DNA from: an uncultured Candidatus Saccharibacteria bacterium
Lineage (GTDB): Bacteria; Patescibacteriota; Saccharimonadia; Saccharimonadales; Saccharimonadaceae
Assembly: GCA_947304155.1 (NCBI GenBank)
Contig: CAMZAD010000004.1
Span: forward strand, 1-64,000
Length of the DNA: 64,000 nt
Direction: 5' to 3'
Part shown: piece after piece, positions 14,279 through 22,460 of the stretch
Layout: the number at the start of each line of letters is the position of its first letter
Numbering within the stretch: position 1 is the first letter of the stretch
Notes under the pieces: generated by a model
The model's database searches: none
The model's input: the letters and a program-made list of their open reading frames with translations, nothing else
Told to the model about the DNA's origin: nothing
Made by a program: the position numbers and the translations under genes

Positions 14279-16996
14279 ATGAGATTTGCAAGTAGTTATG
14301 AACCACAAAATTTTGAAACCGACATTTATGCTGGTTGGGAAGCTGCGGGTAAGTTCTTGCCGGTCAAGGGCGCTACGGGAATGGGTCTAGAAGGCTCTGA
14401 CGCGAAACGTAAGCGCTTTTCAATCGTAATGCCGCCTCCTAACGCAAATGGAAACTTGCACATCGGACACGGCCTTACAATCGCCCTAGAGGATAGTTTA
14501 ACGAGATATCACCGCTTACGCGGAGAGAGTTCTTGGTATGTTCCTGGTGCAGACCATGCTGGGTTTGAGACCTGGGTGGTTTATGAGAGAAATCTTGAGA
14601 AAGATGGTCACACTCGTTTTGAGTTTTCACGCGATGAACTTTATGCGCGTGTTTGGGATTTCGTCCAACAACAACGTGGCAACATGGAGCTCCAGCTTCG
14701 TGCGCTTGGCGCAAGCTGTTCTTGGGAAGATTTGACCTTTACACTTGATGAGAACGTGGTGCGCCGTGTTTATTCTACCTTCGAGAAGATGTGGAAGGAC
14801 GGCATGGTTTATCGTGGCGAGAAGCTTGTGAACTTTTGTACAAAGCACCAGACCGCCTTTGCTGATATTGAGGTGACACATGTAGATGAAGAGGGCCATC
14901 TCTGGGATATCGCATACGAATTAGTTGAGCCAACTGATTCCCTTTCTGAAATTATCGTTTCAACTACTCGTCCAGAAACTTTGTTTGGTGATACGGCTGT
15001 GGCTGTGAACCCTGAGGATGCTCGCTATAAGAACGTGATTGGTAAGATGGTGAAGTTGCCACTTACAAAACGTGAAATTCCAATTATCGCTGATGAACAC
15101 GCTGACCCAGAATACGGCACCGGTGCGGTGAAGATTACGCCTGCACACGACCCAGATGACTATGAGGTCGGAAATCGCCATGATTTGCCACGTATTACTG
15201 TGATTGGTTTTGATGGCAAGATGCTTGAGAATGTTGGCGAAGAATATGCTGGACTTACAACTACTGATTGTCGCAAGAAAGTTTTGAAGGACCTTGAAGA
15301 GCAAGGGCTTCTTCGTGGTGAGAAAAAGATTACGCACGCAGTTTCACATTGTTACAAGTGTGACACGGTAATTGAGCCACTTCTTAAGGAACAATGGTTT
15401 ATTGATACAGAGAAGCTTGCAAAGGTAGCAATTGAGCACCTCGAGAAAGACGAGATTAAGTTCTATCCTGAGAATAAGAAGAAGGTTTTGATTAACTATC
15501 TTAAGGGCCTTAAAGACTGGAATATTTCACGTCAGATTCCTTGGGGTATTGCAATCCCAATGTTTAAGAAGGTTGATCCAAACGCGCCTGGTGAAGATTG
15601 GGTGTTTGATACACGTGTAAACTTGGCTGAGATTGAAATTGGTGGTGTGAAATATCGCCGTGACGAAGATACGTTTGATACTTGGTTCTCATCAAGCCAC
15701 TGGCCAATCGTTTGTACCGACTGGGAAGAAAATATGCCATCTGAGTTCTATCCACTTGATGTGATGGAGACGGGCGCTGACATTCTCTTCGCTTGGGTTG
15801 CACGTATGATTATGATGGGTCTTTATGTGACTGGTGAAGTGCCATTTAAGGAAGTTTATCTCCATGGTCTCGTGCTTGATGCACATGGCAAGAAGATGTC
15901 TAAGTCTAAGGGTAACGTGATTAACCCAATGGACCTTGTTTCAAAGTATGGCTCAGATGCGTTCAGGCTTGGAATTTTGCGTGGACGTTCAGCTGGTATG
16001 AACCAGGCGTTCTCTGAGAATTCAGTGATTTCTGGACAGAAGCTTTGTAATAAACTTTGGAATATTTCACGCTTCATTCAAGGTATCGTGGATGAGGAAG
16101 TTTCTGAGAAGGGCTTCTCTTATGCGAACGTGGATGTGGTGCTTGAGAACGAGGGTGAAGGCGCTGACTCAGCAGTTCACTCTTCTGAATCTGATGAAAT
16201 TAACCCTGAGCAATACCAATACACGACTAACCACATGGGCGAAGACTGGATTTGTAGAGAATTGAACAACTGCCGCGAAACGGTTGAACAATGTATGAAA
16301 GATTATCGTTTTGCTGAGGCGGTTGAGGCGCTCTATTCAACGATTTGGGATAAATATGCAGACTGGTTTGTTGAAAGCCAGAAGATTTACAAGAATACTT
16401 CACTTCTTAAGGCAACGCTTGAGTCATTACTCACGATGCTTCACCCATTTGCGCCATTCGTAACAGAGGCAATTTGGCAGAACTTGAGCTGGACTGACGG
16501 TATGATTATCGACGCAAAGTGGCCATCAGTGATGGAATATGATGAGATTTCAGCTGAGAACTTTGAACGCTTAAGAGACGTGGTGGCGGAAGTCCGCGCA
16601 ACTAACGTTTCCCTTTTTAACGTAGCTCGTGGCAAGAAATTCGGTTTGCTCTACGGCGAAGATATGTTGGTTGATGATAACACGCTTCTTGTGAAATATT
16701 TGTCTCGCGTGCCATCAATTGCATCAGTTAACGGTGCACCAAGAGGCTTGCATCTTGCTCTTCCTGGACATGATCTTTACTTGGATGTTCCAGCAGAGGT
16801 GGTAGCGGCTTACCGTGCTGAGCTTGAAGAGAAAATTTTGAGTATTGGACGTGAACTTGACGGGCTTAACGCTAGGATGATGAATCCATCATACGTGGAG
16901 CGTGCACCAGCAGAGCTCGTAAAAGAGACACGTGATGCAATCACAGAGAAAGAGGATATGATTGCTAGATTGAAACAACAACTAGAGGTCATTTAA
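14279..16996 (+). CDS. valS: Valyl-tRNA synthetase
   Basis: 905 residues. Class I synthetase charging tRNA-Val. HIGH is NLHIGH in PPPNANGNLHIGH near residue 60, KMSKS is near 540 (GKKMSKSKGN), the editing domain has TTRPETLFGDTAV, and the C-terminal coiled-coil arm typical of ValS is present. DHAGFETW replaces the more usual DHAG-IATQ. GAAGGGAGAAG precedes the ATG. It probably shares a transcript with the sugar transferase. Downstream is a large palindromic element rather than a simple terminator. Confidence 0.97.
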   Translation: MRFASSYEPQNFETDIYAGWEAAGKFLPVKGATGMGLEGSDAKRKRFSIVMPPPNANGNLHIGHGLTIALEDSLTRYHRLRGESSWYVPGADHAGFETWVVYERNLEKDGHTRFEFSRDELYARVWDFVQQQRGNMELQLRALGASCSWEDLTFTLDENVVRRVYSTFEKMWKDGMVYRGEKLVNFCTKHQTAFADIEVTHVDEEGHLWDIAYELVEPTDSLSEIIVSTTRPETLFGDTAVAVNPEDARYKNVIGKMVKLPLTKREIPIIADEHADPEYGTGAVKITPAHDPDDYEVGNRHDLPRITVIGFDGKMLENVGEEYAGLTTTDCRKKVLKDLEEQGLLRGEKKITHAVSHCYKCDTVIEPLLKEQWFIDTEKLAKVAIEHLEKDEIKFYPENKKKVLINYLKGLKDWNISRQIPWGIAIPMFKKVDPNAPGEDWVFDTRVNLAEIEIGGVKYRRDEDTFDTWFSSSHWPIVCTDWEENMPSEFYPLDVMETGADILFAWVARMIMMGLYVTGEVPFKEVYLHGLVLDAHGKKMSKSKGNVINPMDLVSKYGSDAFRLGILRGRSAGMNQAFSENSVISGQKLCNKLWNISRFIQGIVDEEVSEKGFSYANVDVVLENEGEGADSAVHSSESDEINPEQYQYTTNHMGEDWICRELNNCRETVEQCMKDYRFAEAVEALYSTIWDKYADWFVESQKIYKNTSLLKATLESLLTMLHPFAPFVTEAIWQNLSWTDGMIIDAKWPSVMEYDEISAENFERLRDVVAEVRATNVSLFNVARGKKFGLLYGEDMLVDDNTLLVKYLSRVPSIASVNGAPRGLHLALPGHDLYLDVPAEVVAAYRAELEEKILSIGRELDGLNARMMNPSYVERAPAELVKETRDAITEKEDMIARLKQQLEVI

Positions 16997-17154
16997 AAAT
17001 TTAACAGTCTTTCTGGGCACGCGTCCTTCGCGCCCGTAGCTATGACGCTACGCGTCTACGCTTCCGCGTCCCAAGGGGCGGTCGTCATAGGGCTACGGCG
17101 CTCTGCCTCGGTCGTAACCTCCGGAAGGCCCAGTAAGACTTTAAATTTTTAAAT
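16992..17154. repeat. Large nested palindromic element after valS
   Basis: Outer arms of about 27 bases (16992-17017 and 17128-17154; core AGTCTTTCTGGGC with GCCCAGTAAGACT) enclose a second pair, CGTAGCTATGACG (17035-17047) with CGTCATAGGGCTACG (17083-17097). Between and beside these lie smaller GC-rich hairpins and the 15-base repeat at 17066. No frame is coding. It may terminate valS transcription, but it is far larger than a terminator; a structured RNA or a MITE-like element is possible. Confidence 0.6.
17066..17080. repeat. 15-base repeat, copy 2
   Basis: GCGTCCCAAGGGGCG, identical to 9656-9670, in the apical loop of the palindromic element. Confidence 0.6.
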
Positions 17155-17167
17155 AGTAGTTTGTTTT

Positions 17168-17413
17168 TTAATCTAGAAATTCTTCTGGTGAGTCGCTGAA
17201 GTCGTCTAATAAGTCATATCTTTCGTCATCAAGGTTTGGGATGATTACGCGGTGTTTGCGGAGTTCTGCGAATTTTGCAGTTCTTTTTACTGCTCCGGCA
17301 TGACCGGCTAGGGCTGCGTATGGCGCGAACTGCCCTGCTCTCATTTCGCGGGACATTCTCGGGTGATTTTTGGGTTCGTAGTGAGGATGATTGATTATTT
17401 CGTCGTATGTCAT
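17168..17413 (-). CDS. Small YolD-like partner of Y-family polymerase
   Basis: 81 residues. The segment HPRMSREMRAGQFAPYAAL is typical of short proteins encoded with UV-repair Y-family polymerases in Firmicutes. Function unknown; likely accessory to translesion synthesis. Its ATG overlaps the polY stop (ATGA), so translation is coupled. This TGA stop also shows that the standard bacterial code is used. Confidence 0.75.
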   Translation of the reverse strand: MTYDEIINHPHYEPKNHPRMSREMRAGQFAPYAALAGHAGAVKRTAKFAELRKHRVIIPNLDDERYDLLDDFSDSPEEFLD

Positions 17414-18855
17414 TTTCGGTGTCCTCCGATTTGGGCGTTTCTTTCCCTGCCCGTTGCTCCCTCTTCGTAATTTACCCCTGTTAGGATTGCATTTTTGCCG
17501 TAGCGCTTTTTTATTGCGAGGATTGCTTCGTTTTTGCGGATTTCTTTCGCGTTATCTTTTTTCTCGTCAAATAGTCCGAGCTGTTTTGGTTCGTTTTCTG
17601 CTTCTTCTTCGGTTTTTACGTGATTTACATCGATCGTTATTCGGCGAATCAGAAGATTTTTGTCTACTAGTTTTTCAAATAGATTTTTTACAGCTGTTCG
17701 AATTTCTTGGGATGAGCAGCTATGGTCTTTTAGGTTGTAGGTGCCGTGCGCGTGTTTTGGCACTAAGCGGCCGTAGAAATCTGCTTTCACTTCACCGTCG
17801 TAGCCATTTTTGACATTTAACACATCGTAGCCGATAGTTAGGACCACTTGGTCTGTCAATAGATGGTGTTTTAGTAAATGGAGGCTTACTTCATCGGCCA
17901 TTTCTAATGCTACTACTAGGGCTTTTTCGTAAGTATATGGTTCCTTTAGGACTTGGCCGGATGAAAAAGATTTAGTCTTTGGTTTACACTTTTTAATATC
18001 GGCGATTTCGCACGGTTCCCAGCCCCAGGCGTGATCGATCAAAAGTTCAGCGTTTATTCCAAATAATTTATACAAGTAGTCTTCATTTTTCTCCGAACAA
18101 AGTGCAATGTCGCCCATTGTGTGAAGGCCGACTGATTCTAGCCGTTTTGAGTAGCCGCGACCTACGCGCCAAAAATCGGTCAGAGGGCGGTGAGACCATA
18201 GTTCTTTTCGATAGCTCATTTCATCTAGCTCTGCGATTCTAGCGCCGTCCTTATCTGGTTTCGCGTGTTTTGCTACGATATCCATCGCCACCTTGGCGAG
18301 ATACAGGTTGGTTCCGATTCCTGCCGTGGCAGTAATTCCAGTCTCTTTTAGAACATCCTTCATTATCTTGGTTGCGAGCTCGCGTGCGGTCAGTTTGTAG
18401 TTTGTGAGATATGGCGTTGCATCAATAAAGACTTCGTCGATTGAGTAGACGTGCATGTCCTCTTCGGCGATGTATTTGAGGTAGACGTTATAGATTCGCG
18501 TGCTGTAGCTAATGTAAAAGGCCATTCGTGGTACCGCTACGATGTAATCGAGGGCGAGGGCTGGATTGTTTTTGAGCTCGATGGCGTCGGTTGATTTGCC
18601 GGTTAGCGGTTTGCCGTATTTTCGTTCGCGTTCCTGATTGATTTCTCGGACTTTTTGGACGACTTCATAAAGTCGGGCTCTGCCTGATAGTCCGTAGGCT
18701 TTTAAGGCGGGTGAAACTGCGAGGCAGATTGTTTTGTCGGTTCGCTCTTTGTCTGCCACTACGAGATTTGTGGTAAGAGGGTTTAGGCCACGCTCAACAC
18801 ACTCTACTGATGCGTAGAAAGATTTGAGGTCAATGGCGATATAGCTCTTCTGCAT
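17410..18855 (-). CDS. Y-family (UmuC/DinB-like) translesion DNA polymerase
   Basis: 481 residues. Copies damaged DNA with low fidelity. Catalytic motifs: AIDLKSFYASVE near the N-terminus and SIDEVFIDAT around residue 130. Thumb, helix-hairpin-helix and little-finger regions follow, and QLGLFD close to the C-terminus is a sliding-clamp binding motif. The ATG at 18855 is six bases below TATAAT, so the in-frame upstream start at 18870 is rejected. Sequence style and the overlapping YolD-like gene match Firmicutes polY operons, suggesting transfer. Confidence 0.92.
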   Translation of the reverse strand: MQKSYIAIDLKSFYASVECVERGLNPLTTNLVVADKERTDKTICLAVSPALKAYGLSGRARLYEVVQKVREINQERERKYGKPLTGKSTDAIELKNNPALALDYIVAVPRMAFYISYSTRIYNVYLKYIAEEDMHVYSIDEVFIDATPYLTNYKLTARELATKIMKDVLKETGITATAGIGTNLYLAKVAMDIVAKHAKPDKDGARIAELDEMSYRKELWSHRPLTDFWRVGRGYSKRLESVGLHTMGDIALCSEKNEDYLYKLFGINAELLIDHAWGWEPCEIADIKKCKPKTKSFSSGQVLKEPYTYEKALVVALEMADEVSLHLLKHHLLTDQVVLTIGYDVLNVKNGYDGEVKADFYGRLVPKHAHGTYNLKDHSCSSQEIRTAVKNLFEKLVDKNLLIRRITIDVNHVKTEEEAENEPKQLGLFDEKKDNAKEIRKNEAILAIKKRYGKNAILTGVNYEEGATGRERNAQIGGHRK

Positions 18856-18861
18856 ACCTCT

Positions 18862-18867
18862 ATTATA
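18862..18867 (-). promoter_or_regulatory. -10 box of polY, leaderless type
   Basis: On the minus strand TATAAT is followed by AGAGGT and ATG 18855. Confidence 0.65.
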
Positions 18868-19029
18868 CACTGTTTATCTCTGTTATTGTTGTGATGTTGA
18901 CAAATATAATAAAATGTTTTGTAATATAGAACTGGGAAGAATTTACCTCTGTTAGATAGAGGTGCGATAAGTTGTGTAGGAGATTTCTTGGCTGTTTCTT
19001 GGGATGTGGATAGGTTGTTTAGTTCCCCG

Positions 19030-19329
19030 CTAATCAATTTTTTCGAAGCGGAATTTTTGCATAACGCTTGGATACTTTTTGTGATCAACTTCTGAAACGA
19101 ACATGTTTAGTGGGCGAGCGTAGAGTTTGTAATTCCCTACCGAGTCCTTGCTATATAAGGCTTTGTAAATGACAAGTGGTTCTTCGGTTTCGGTATGGGT
19201 GGCAAGGCCAACAATCTCGTAGTGATAAAGGTCTGGTTCTTTAGCAAGGGATTCTTCGGTTTGTAATTCCCTTTTGAAATGTTTAACACGGTCGCCGGGA
19301 TGGAAACGGCTGTAAAAATCGGATTCCAT
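19030..19329 (-). CDS. DUF1653 protein
   Basis: 99 residues from ATG 19329, which has AAAGGA at the right distance. The content matches the DUF1653 family: [12 protein letters not shown] at the start, then [29 protein letters not shown] and the family-typical end [14 protein letters not shown]. Soluble; biochemical role unknown. It lies upstream of polY on the same strand with a 175-base gap. Confidence 0.85.
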   Translation of the reverse strand: MESDFYSRFHPGDRVKHFKRELQTEESLAKEPDLYHYEIVGLATHTETEEPLVIYKALYSKDSVGNYKLYARPLNMFVSEVDHKKYPSVMQKFRFEKID

Positions 19330-19694
19330 TTTTCCTTTCAAAAAACTGCGCTTTCGCGTGAAAACGCTTGCGGTTTGCTTCTAAATATGTTTTGACAATA
19401 AAATACTTATGCTCGTGGTATAAGCATTTTCTCGTGAAATTTTTTGCGTGAAATTAACATAAGTTTTTTAGCACTTGACAAAATATATCAAATGTTTCCT
19501 GCTTATGATTTCACATCTGTTTTGAAAAAATTTCTGTCTTCCCAATTATGCTAAAAACATAATTGTTAAGCTTATTGTATATAAAATGGGTTGCTAAGTC
19601 AACAGTCTGCTAATAATACGGATAAAGCATTAGCGAAAAGGGAATTAAAACTGTGGAATTCTTGGTGGAACTCAAAGATTTTAAGACCTAAAAA

Positions 19695-19803
19695 TAGGTA
19701 TTTTACCCCTTGGGCGCTTCGCGCCCAATCTGCACATTAAAGGTTTACAAGCCTCAAAAAAGGTATTTACCCCCTTGGGCGCCTTCGGCGCCCTATGGCA
19801 CAT
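19695..19803. repeat. Two tandem copies of a hairpin-bearing repeat
   Basis: Each copy reads roughly AGGTATTT(T)ACCCC(C)TTGGGCGC, a TTCG loop, GCGCCC, AT, then GCACATAAA. Copy 1 starts near 19695, copy 2 near 19760. The second hairpin is a perfect GGGCGCC-TTCG-GGCGCCC with a UUCG tetraloop; the first has a GGGCG/CGCCC stem. Only two copies are present. Confidence 0.6.
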
Positions 19804-19844
19804 AAAATTTTATCTTGTCATTAGAGGTTAAAAGGGAACTATGA

Positions 19845-19850
19845 TAAAAT
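19845..19850 (+). promoter_or_regulatory. -10 box, leaderless type
   Basis: TGATAAAAT is followed by GAGGTT and ATG 19857. Confidence 0.55.
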
Positions 19851-19856
19851 GAGGTT

Positions 19857-20063
19857 ATGGCATACATCCGTAAATTTGAAACTGCTTCTGGCGCAACAGG
19901 CGTGCAGGTTTGTTATAAGGAGCAGGGAAAAGTGGTGAAGACAATTCATGTCGGTTCGGCGGTGTCGGAGAAAGGGATTACAAAGCTTCTTCATAAGGCG
20001 CAGGAAATCATCGATGGAGATAAATCGCCGCTGTTTGATCTTGATAAATACAACAAAAAATAG
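19857..20063 (+). CDS. Orphan N-terminal fragment of an IS1634-like transposase
   Basis: 68 residues. The sequence FETASGATGVQVCYKEQGK followed by HVGSA and LLHKAQEII closely resembles the first 60 residues of IS1634-family transposases (typically MAYIRKVKTASGATAVQ ... HIGSAHT). A full transposase has about 500 residues; here a stop comes straight after this domain and a terminator follows. No DDE domain is present nearby. With its own promoter and terminator it may be a retained stand-alone domain rather than simple debris. Confidence 0.65.
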   Translation: MAYIRKFETASGATGVQVCYKEQGKVVKTIHVGSAVSEKGITKLLHKAQEIIDGDKSPLFDLDKYNKK

Positions 20064-20086
20064 ACCAGGGAAGAGGTCTATTTTTC
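20056..20086. terminator. Terminator between the 19857 gene and femX
   Basis: AAAATAGACC/GGTCTATTTTT with an eight-base loop, usable from both sides. Confidence 0.8.
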
Positions 20087-20090
20087 TTTC

Positions 20091-21035
20091 TTATTTTTTA
20101 ATTTTTCTAATTGTGCGGTTTACTTTTCGCATAGCGTTGTAGAGTTTATATTTGGCTGGTTTTAGAACGATATCGTAGGTGCCGCAGTATGTAACGGGGA
20201 AGCCGCCGAAGCTCTTCTTGAACTCAGTGAAGCCGGCCCATGGGTGATTCTTTGGTGCATCATCTGGTGCGATACCCCAGAAGTCAAAGTATTTAAGGCC
20301 TTTTTCCTTGGCATCGAATAGGGCGGAAGTGAGGAGGGTGACGGTTGCAGGGAGTTTGCGGAAGTTGTAATCGCTGGCGGATTGCATATAGAAGCGGGTG
20401 TCTTCAAAATCAAAGAATAGGGAAGCAGCGATGATTTTATCTTGGTTGTCTGCTGGATCGGTGTAATGAACGAGATAGAGGGAAGCGAATGGCTGCTCAA
20501 GCTCGGTTTTTAGATATTCTTCAGAGAAGGCGTTGATGCCTTTGTCTTTAGCGACTTGGTGTTGAAGACGGACGAGCTCTTTAATTTTCTCAGTATCTTT
20601 CGTGACTTCAACAGTGAGACCTTTTTTCGGGCCTTGGTTATAACGGGTGCGAGTACCTTGAGAAAAGCCGGAAATGATAGCTTCTTTTTCAGTAGTAATA
20701 TCAAGAACCCAGGTATGTGCTGGATTTAGGTCTGTAGACTTCTTAATATTAGGCAGTTTAAGCAATTCTGAGGCGTTCTCAGGGCTTTGTGTTTCAATTC
20801 TGATAAAGCTTACGTTTTTCTCGGTCGCGAGCTTCTGGAGTGCTTTCAGGGCCTTAGAAGCGGCTTTTTTATTTGCGAGTACTGGGCCGTAAGGCAGGTA
20901 AAGATAATTTCCGAATTTAGTTTTCTTGAAGATTGCGAGAAATTGAAAATCATTTTCATTTACGAAAAAGGTGGACTCACCGAGGTCTTGCTGTAATTTC
21001 TCCCATTCTTTGCTCTGTTGCAGAGGTGTTTTCAT
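20091..21035 (-). CDS. FemAB-family peptidoglycan bridge aminoacyltransferase
   Basis: 314 residues. FemX/FmhB-type enzymes add amino acids from aminoacyl-tRNA to the peptide of lipid II. The double GNAT-like fold is indicated by YLYLPYGPVL in the first half and by the C-terminal motif YFDFWGIAP with HPWAGFTEFKKSFGG, which is diagnostic. The basic C-terminal tail may contact membrane. Predicted leaderless. It complements the Mur ligases of this window in wall synthesis. Confidence 0.88.
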   Translation of the reverse strand: MKTPLQQSKEWEKLQQDLGESTFFVNENDFQFLAIFKKTKFGNYLYLPYGPVLANKKAASKALKALQKLATEKNVSFIRIETQSPENASELLKLPNIKKSTDLNPAHTWVLDITTEKEAIISGFSQGTRTRYNQGPKKGLTVEVTKDTEKIKELVRLQHQVAKDKGINAFSEEYLKTELEQPFASLYLVHYTDPADNQDKIIAASLFFDFEDTRFYMQSASDYNFRKLPATVTLLTSALFDAKEKGLKYFDFWGIAPDDAPKNHPWAGFTEFKKSFGGFPVTYCGTYDIVLKPAKYKLYNAMRKVNRTIRKIKK

Positions 21036-21041
21036 GGGTTA

Positions 21042-21047
21042 ATTATA
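21042..21047 (-). promoter_or_regulatory. -10 box of the FemAB gene, leaderless type
   Basis: On the minus strand TGCTATAAT is followed by six bases and the ATG. Confidence 0.65.
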
Positions 21048-21084
21048 GCATACTTTTTGGGTTTAATTCTGGAAGTGCTTATGG

Positions 21085-21090
21085 TAAAAT
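21085..21090 (+). promoter_or_regulatory. -10 box of the FISUMP protein gene
   Basis: TGGTAAAAT ends 11 bases before ATG 21102; no Shine-Dalgarno site. Confidence 0.5.
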
Positions 21091-21101
21091 AGAACAAAGA
21101 A

Positions 21102-22460
21102 ATGGGAAGTTTCTGTATTAAAAGTATAACTGCGAAGAAAAAGGCGACTTTTGGTGTCGGGATTTTTTCGTCGTCACTACTTTTGGCTTTTTCGGCGATT
21201 TGTATTTATTCGCCAACTTTTGGTTCACATGCGGATGAGTCTAAAAAAGTAAAAGTTTCTGCGACTTTAACGCCAGTGGTTTCGTTGTCGCTTGATGCAA
21301 GTGCTTTAGATTTTGATATCACTCCAACTGCGAGTGGTGTGTTCTCGTCTAAATCGGTGACTGCGACTGTGGACACAAATAGTTCGGGTGGGTATGAATT
21401 ATATTTCTCGTCCGAGGATAATACAACAAATATGACTTCACTTGTGAGTGAGTCGGTGATTACTTCTGATTTTAATGATGCAGTGACTAGTGCAAATATG
21501 GCTTCAAATAGGTGGGGTTACTCGCTTGATAATACGAATTTTTCAAAGATTCCGGCATCATCTAGTGTGGCGACAATTCGCAATTTGAGTGAACTTCCGA
21601 CTTCAGCAGAGAAGGTGACTTCAGTTTATCTGGGTATGAAGCTTAATTCGGATTTGCCTTCTGGGGCATATAGTAAGACGGTTGTATTTTCTGCGATTGC
21701 ACACCCAGATCCAAACGTGAACTGGTTGGCACGACTTGAGAGTATGCAAGATCCAAACTTGGCGAAATATTGCGCAAATACGTACACTCCAACTAGCGCT
21801 GCGACTTTAAGAGTTTATGATAGGACTTTCTATGGTGATAGTGTTCCAAGTGCAGTACTTGAGGACTTACGTGACCAAACTGAATATACTATTTCTAAAT
21901 TGGCAGATGGCAGATGCTGGATGGTGCAGAATTTGAAGATTGCAGGAGTCGAGCTCTCGAGTGAGCTATCTGATTTTACGGGAAGTGATACGTTTACTGT
22001 TCCTACGACTGGACCGACTGATAGTTATAGATATCCGTATTCAACTGCATTGAATGGTACATATCTAGATACAACTTACGGAGCATATTATACGTGGTAT
22101 ACAGTTACGGCTGGTCATGGAGATTCAACCATTACAACTGGAAATATAGATTCCTCCATTTGTCCAAAAGGTTGGAGATTGCCTATTGGTGGCACCGGCG
22201 GTGATTATTCTACTATCTATAATTTCTATAATAGCCCTAACCTTTTGATGGGGGCGCCTGGTTTCCAACTTGGTGGCAATGTTTATGCGGGGTTAAGTAA
22301 TACTGAGCAAGAAGCGGAATATGTTTCTTCTACCTCATATTCATATAATCAGGTATTTGTGCTTGGTTTTCAAAAATATGAATCTTCTTATGAAGGGGCA
22401 AATTCTGCTTATCAATTCAAGAATGCTTACTTTAATGTGCATTGTATTGCAAGAGATTAA
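21102..22460 (+). CDS. Secreted surface protein with FISUMP domain
   Basis: 452 residues. A signal-peptide-like N-terminus (basic residues, then a hydrophobic stretch at about 18-38 ending near GSHA) is followed by a Ser/Thr-rich beta-sandwich domain (about 45-210) and a C-terminal FISUMP domain: YTISKLADGRCWMVQNL, ICPKGWRLP, and a terminal cysteine in HCIARD. No membrane anchor follows. The beta-sandwich part is clearly homologous to the protein at the end of the window (shared SLSL, SGGYELYFS/MGYNLYFS, ITSANM). Likely an adhesin or host-contact protein. Its stop overlaps the convergent tsaD stop by three bases. Confidence 0.85.
   Translation: MGSFCIKSITAKKKATFGVGIFSSSLLLAFSAICIYSPTFGSHADESKKVKVSATLTPVVSLSLDASALDFDITPTASGVFSSKSVTATVDTNSSGGYELYFSSEDNTTNMTSLVSESVITSDFNDAVTSANMASNRWGYSLDNTNFSKIPASSSVATIRNLSELPTSAEKVTSVYLGMKLNSDLPSGAYSKTVVFSAIAHPDPNVNWLARLESMQDPNLAKYCANTYTPTSAATLRVYDRTFYGDSVPSAVLEDLRDQTEYTISKLADGRCWMVQNLKIAGVELSSELSDFTGSDTFTVPTTGPTDSYRYPYSTALNGTYLDTTYGAYYTWYTVTAGHGDSTITTGNIDSSICPKGWRLPIGGTGGDYSTIYNFYNSPNLLMGAPGFQLGGNVYAGLSNTEQEAEYVSSTSYSYNQVFVLGFQKYESSYEGANSAYQFKNAYFNVHCIARD

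Larger units (their letters stand above)
19342..19856. other. 515-base stretch without a gene
   Basis: No coding frame is convincing. Visible structure: three CGTGAAA repeats (about 19365-19460), a perfect hairpin CAATTATG/CATAATTG (19543-19565) and the two hairpin repeats described separately (19695-19803). TTGACA occurs at 19392 and in CACTTGACA near 19476 but without well-spaced -10 boxes. No known RNA family is recognised. Confidence 0.5.

Noticed and set aside
17405-17415. Possible alternative genetic code (TGA as glycine or tryptophan)
   Set aside because: polY ends in TGA at the overlap with the next gene, and all long genes read through without in-frame TGA, so the standard bacterial code applies.
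19003-19014. Possible DnaA box and replication origin
   Set aside because: A single TGTGGATAG near the DUF1653 gene, without a cluster of boxes or dnaA/dnaN; not enough for an origin.
19695-19803. Possible CRISPR array
   Set aside because: Only two repeat units, each with an internal GC hairpin and conserved flanks, no unique spacers and no cas genes nearby.
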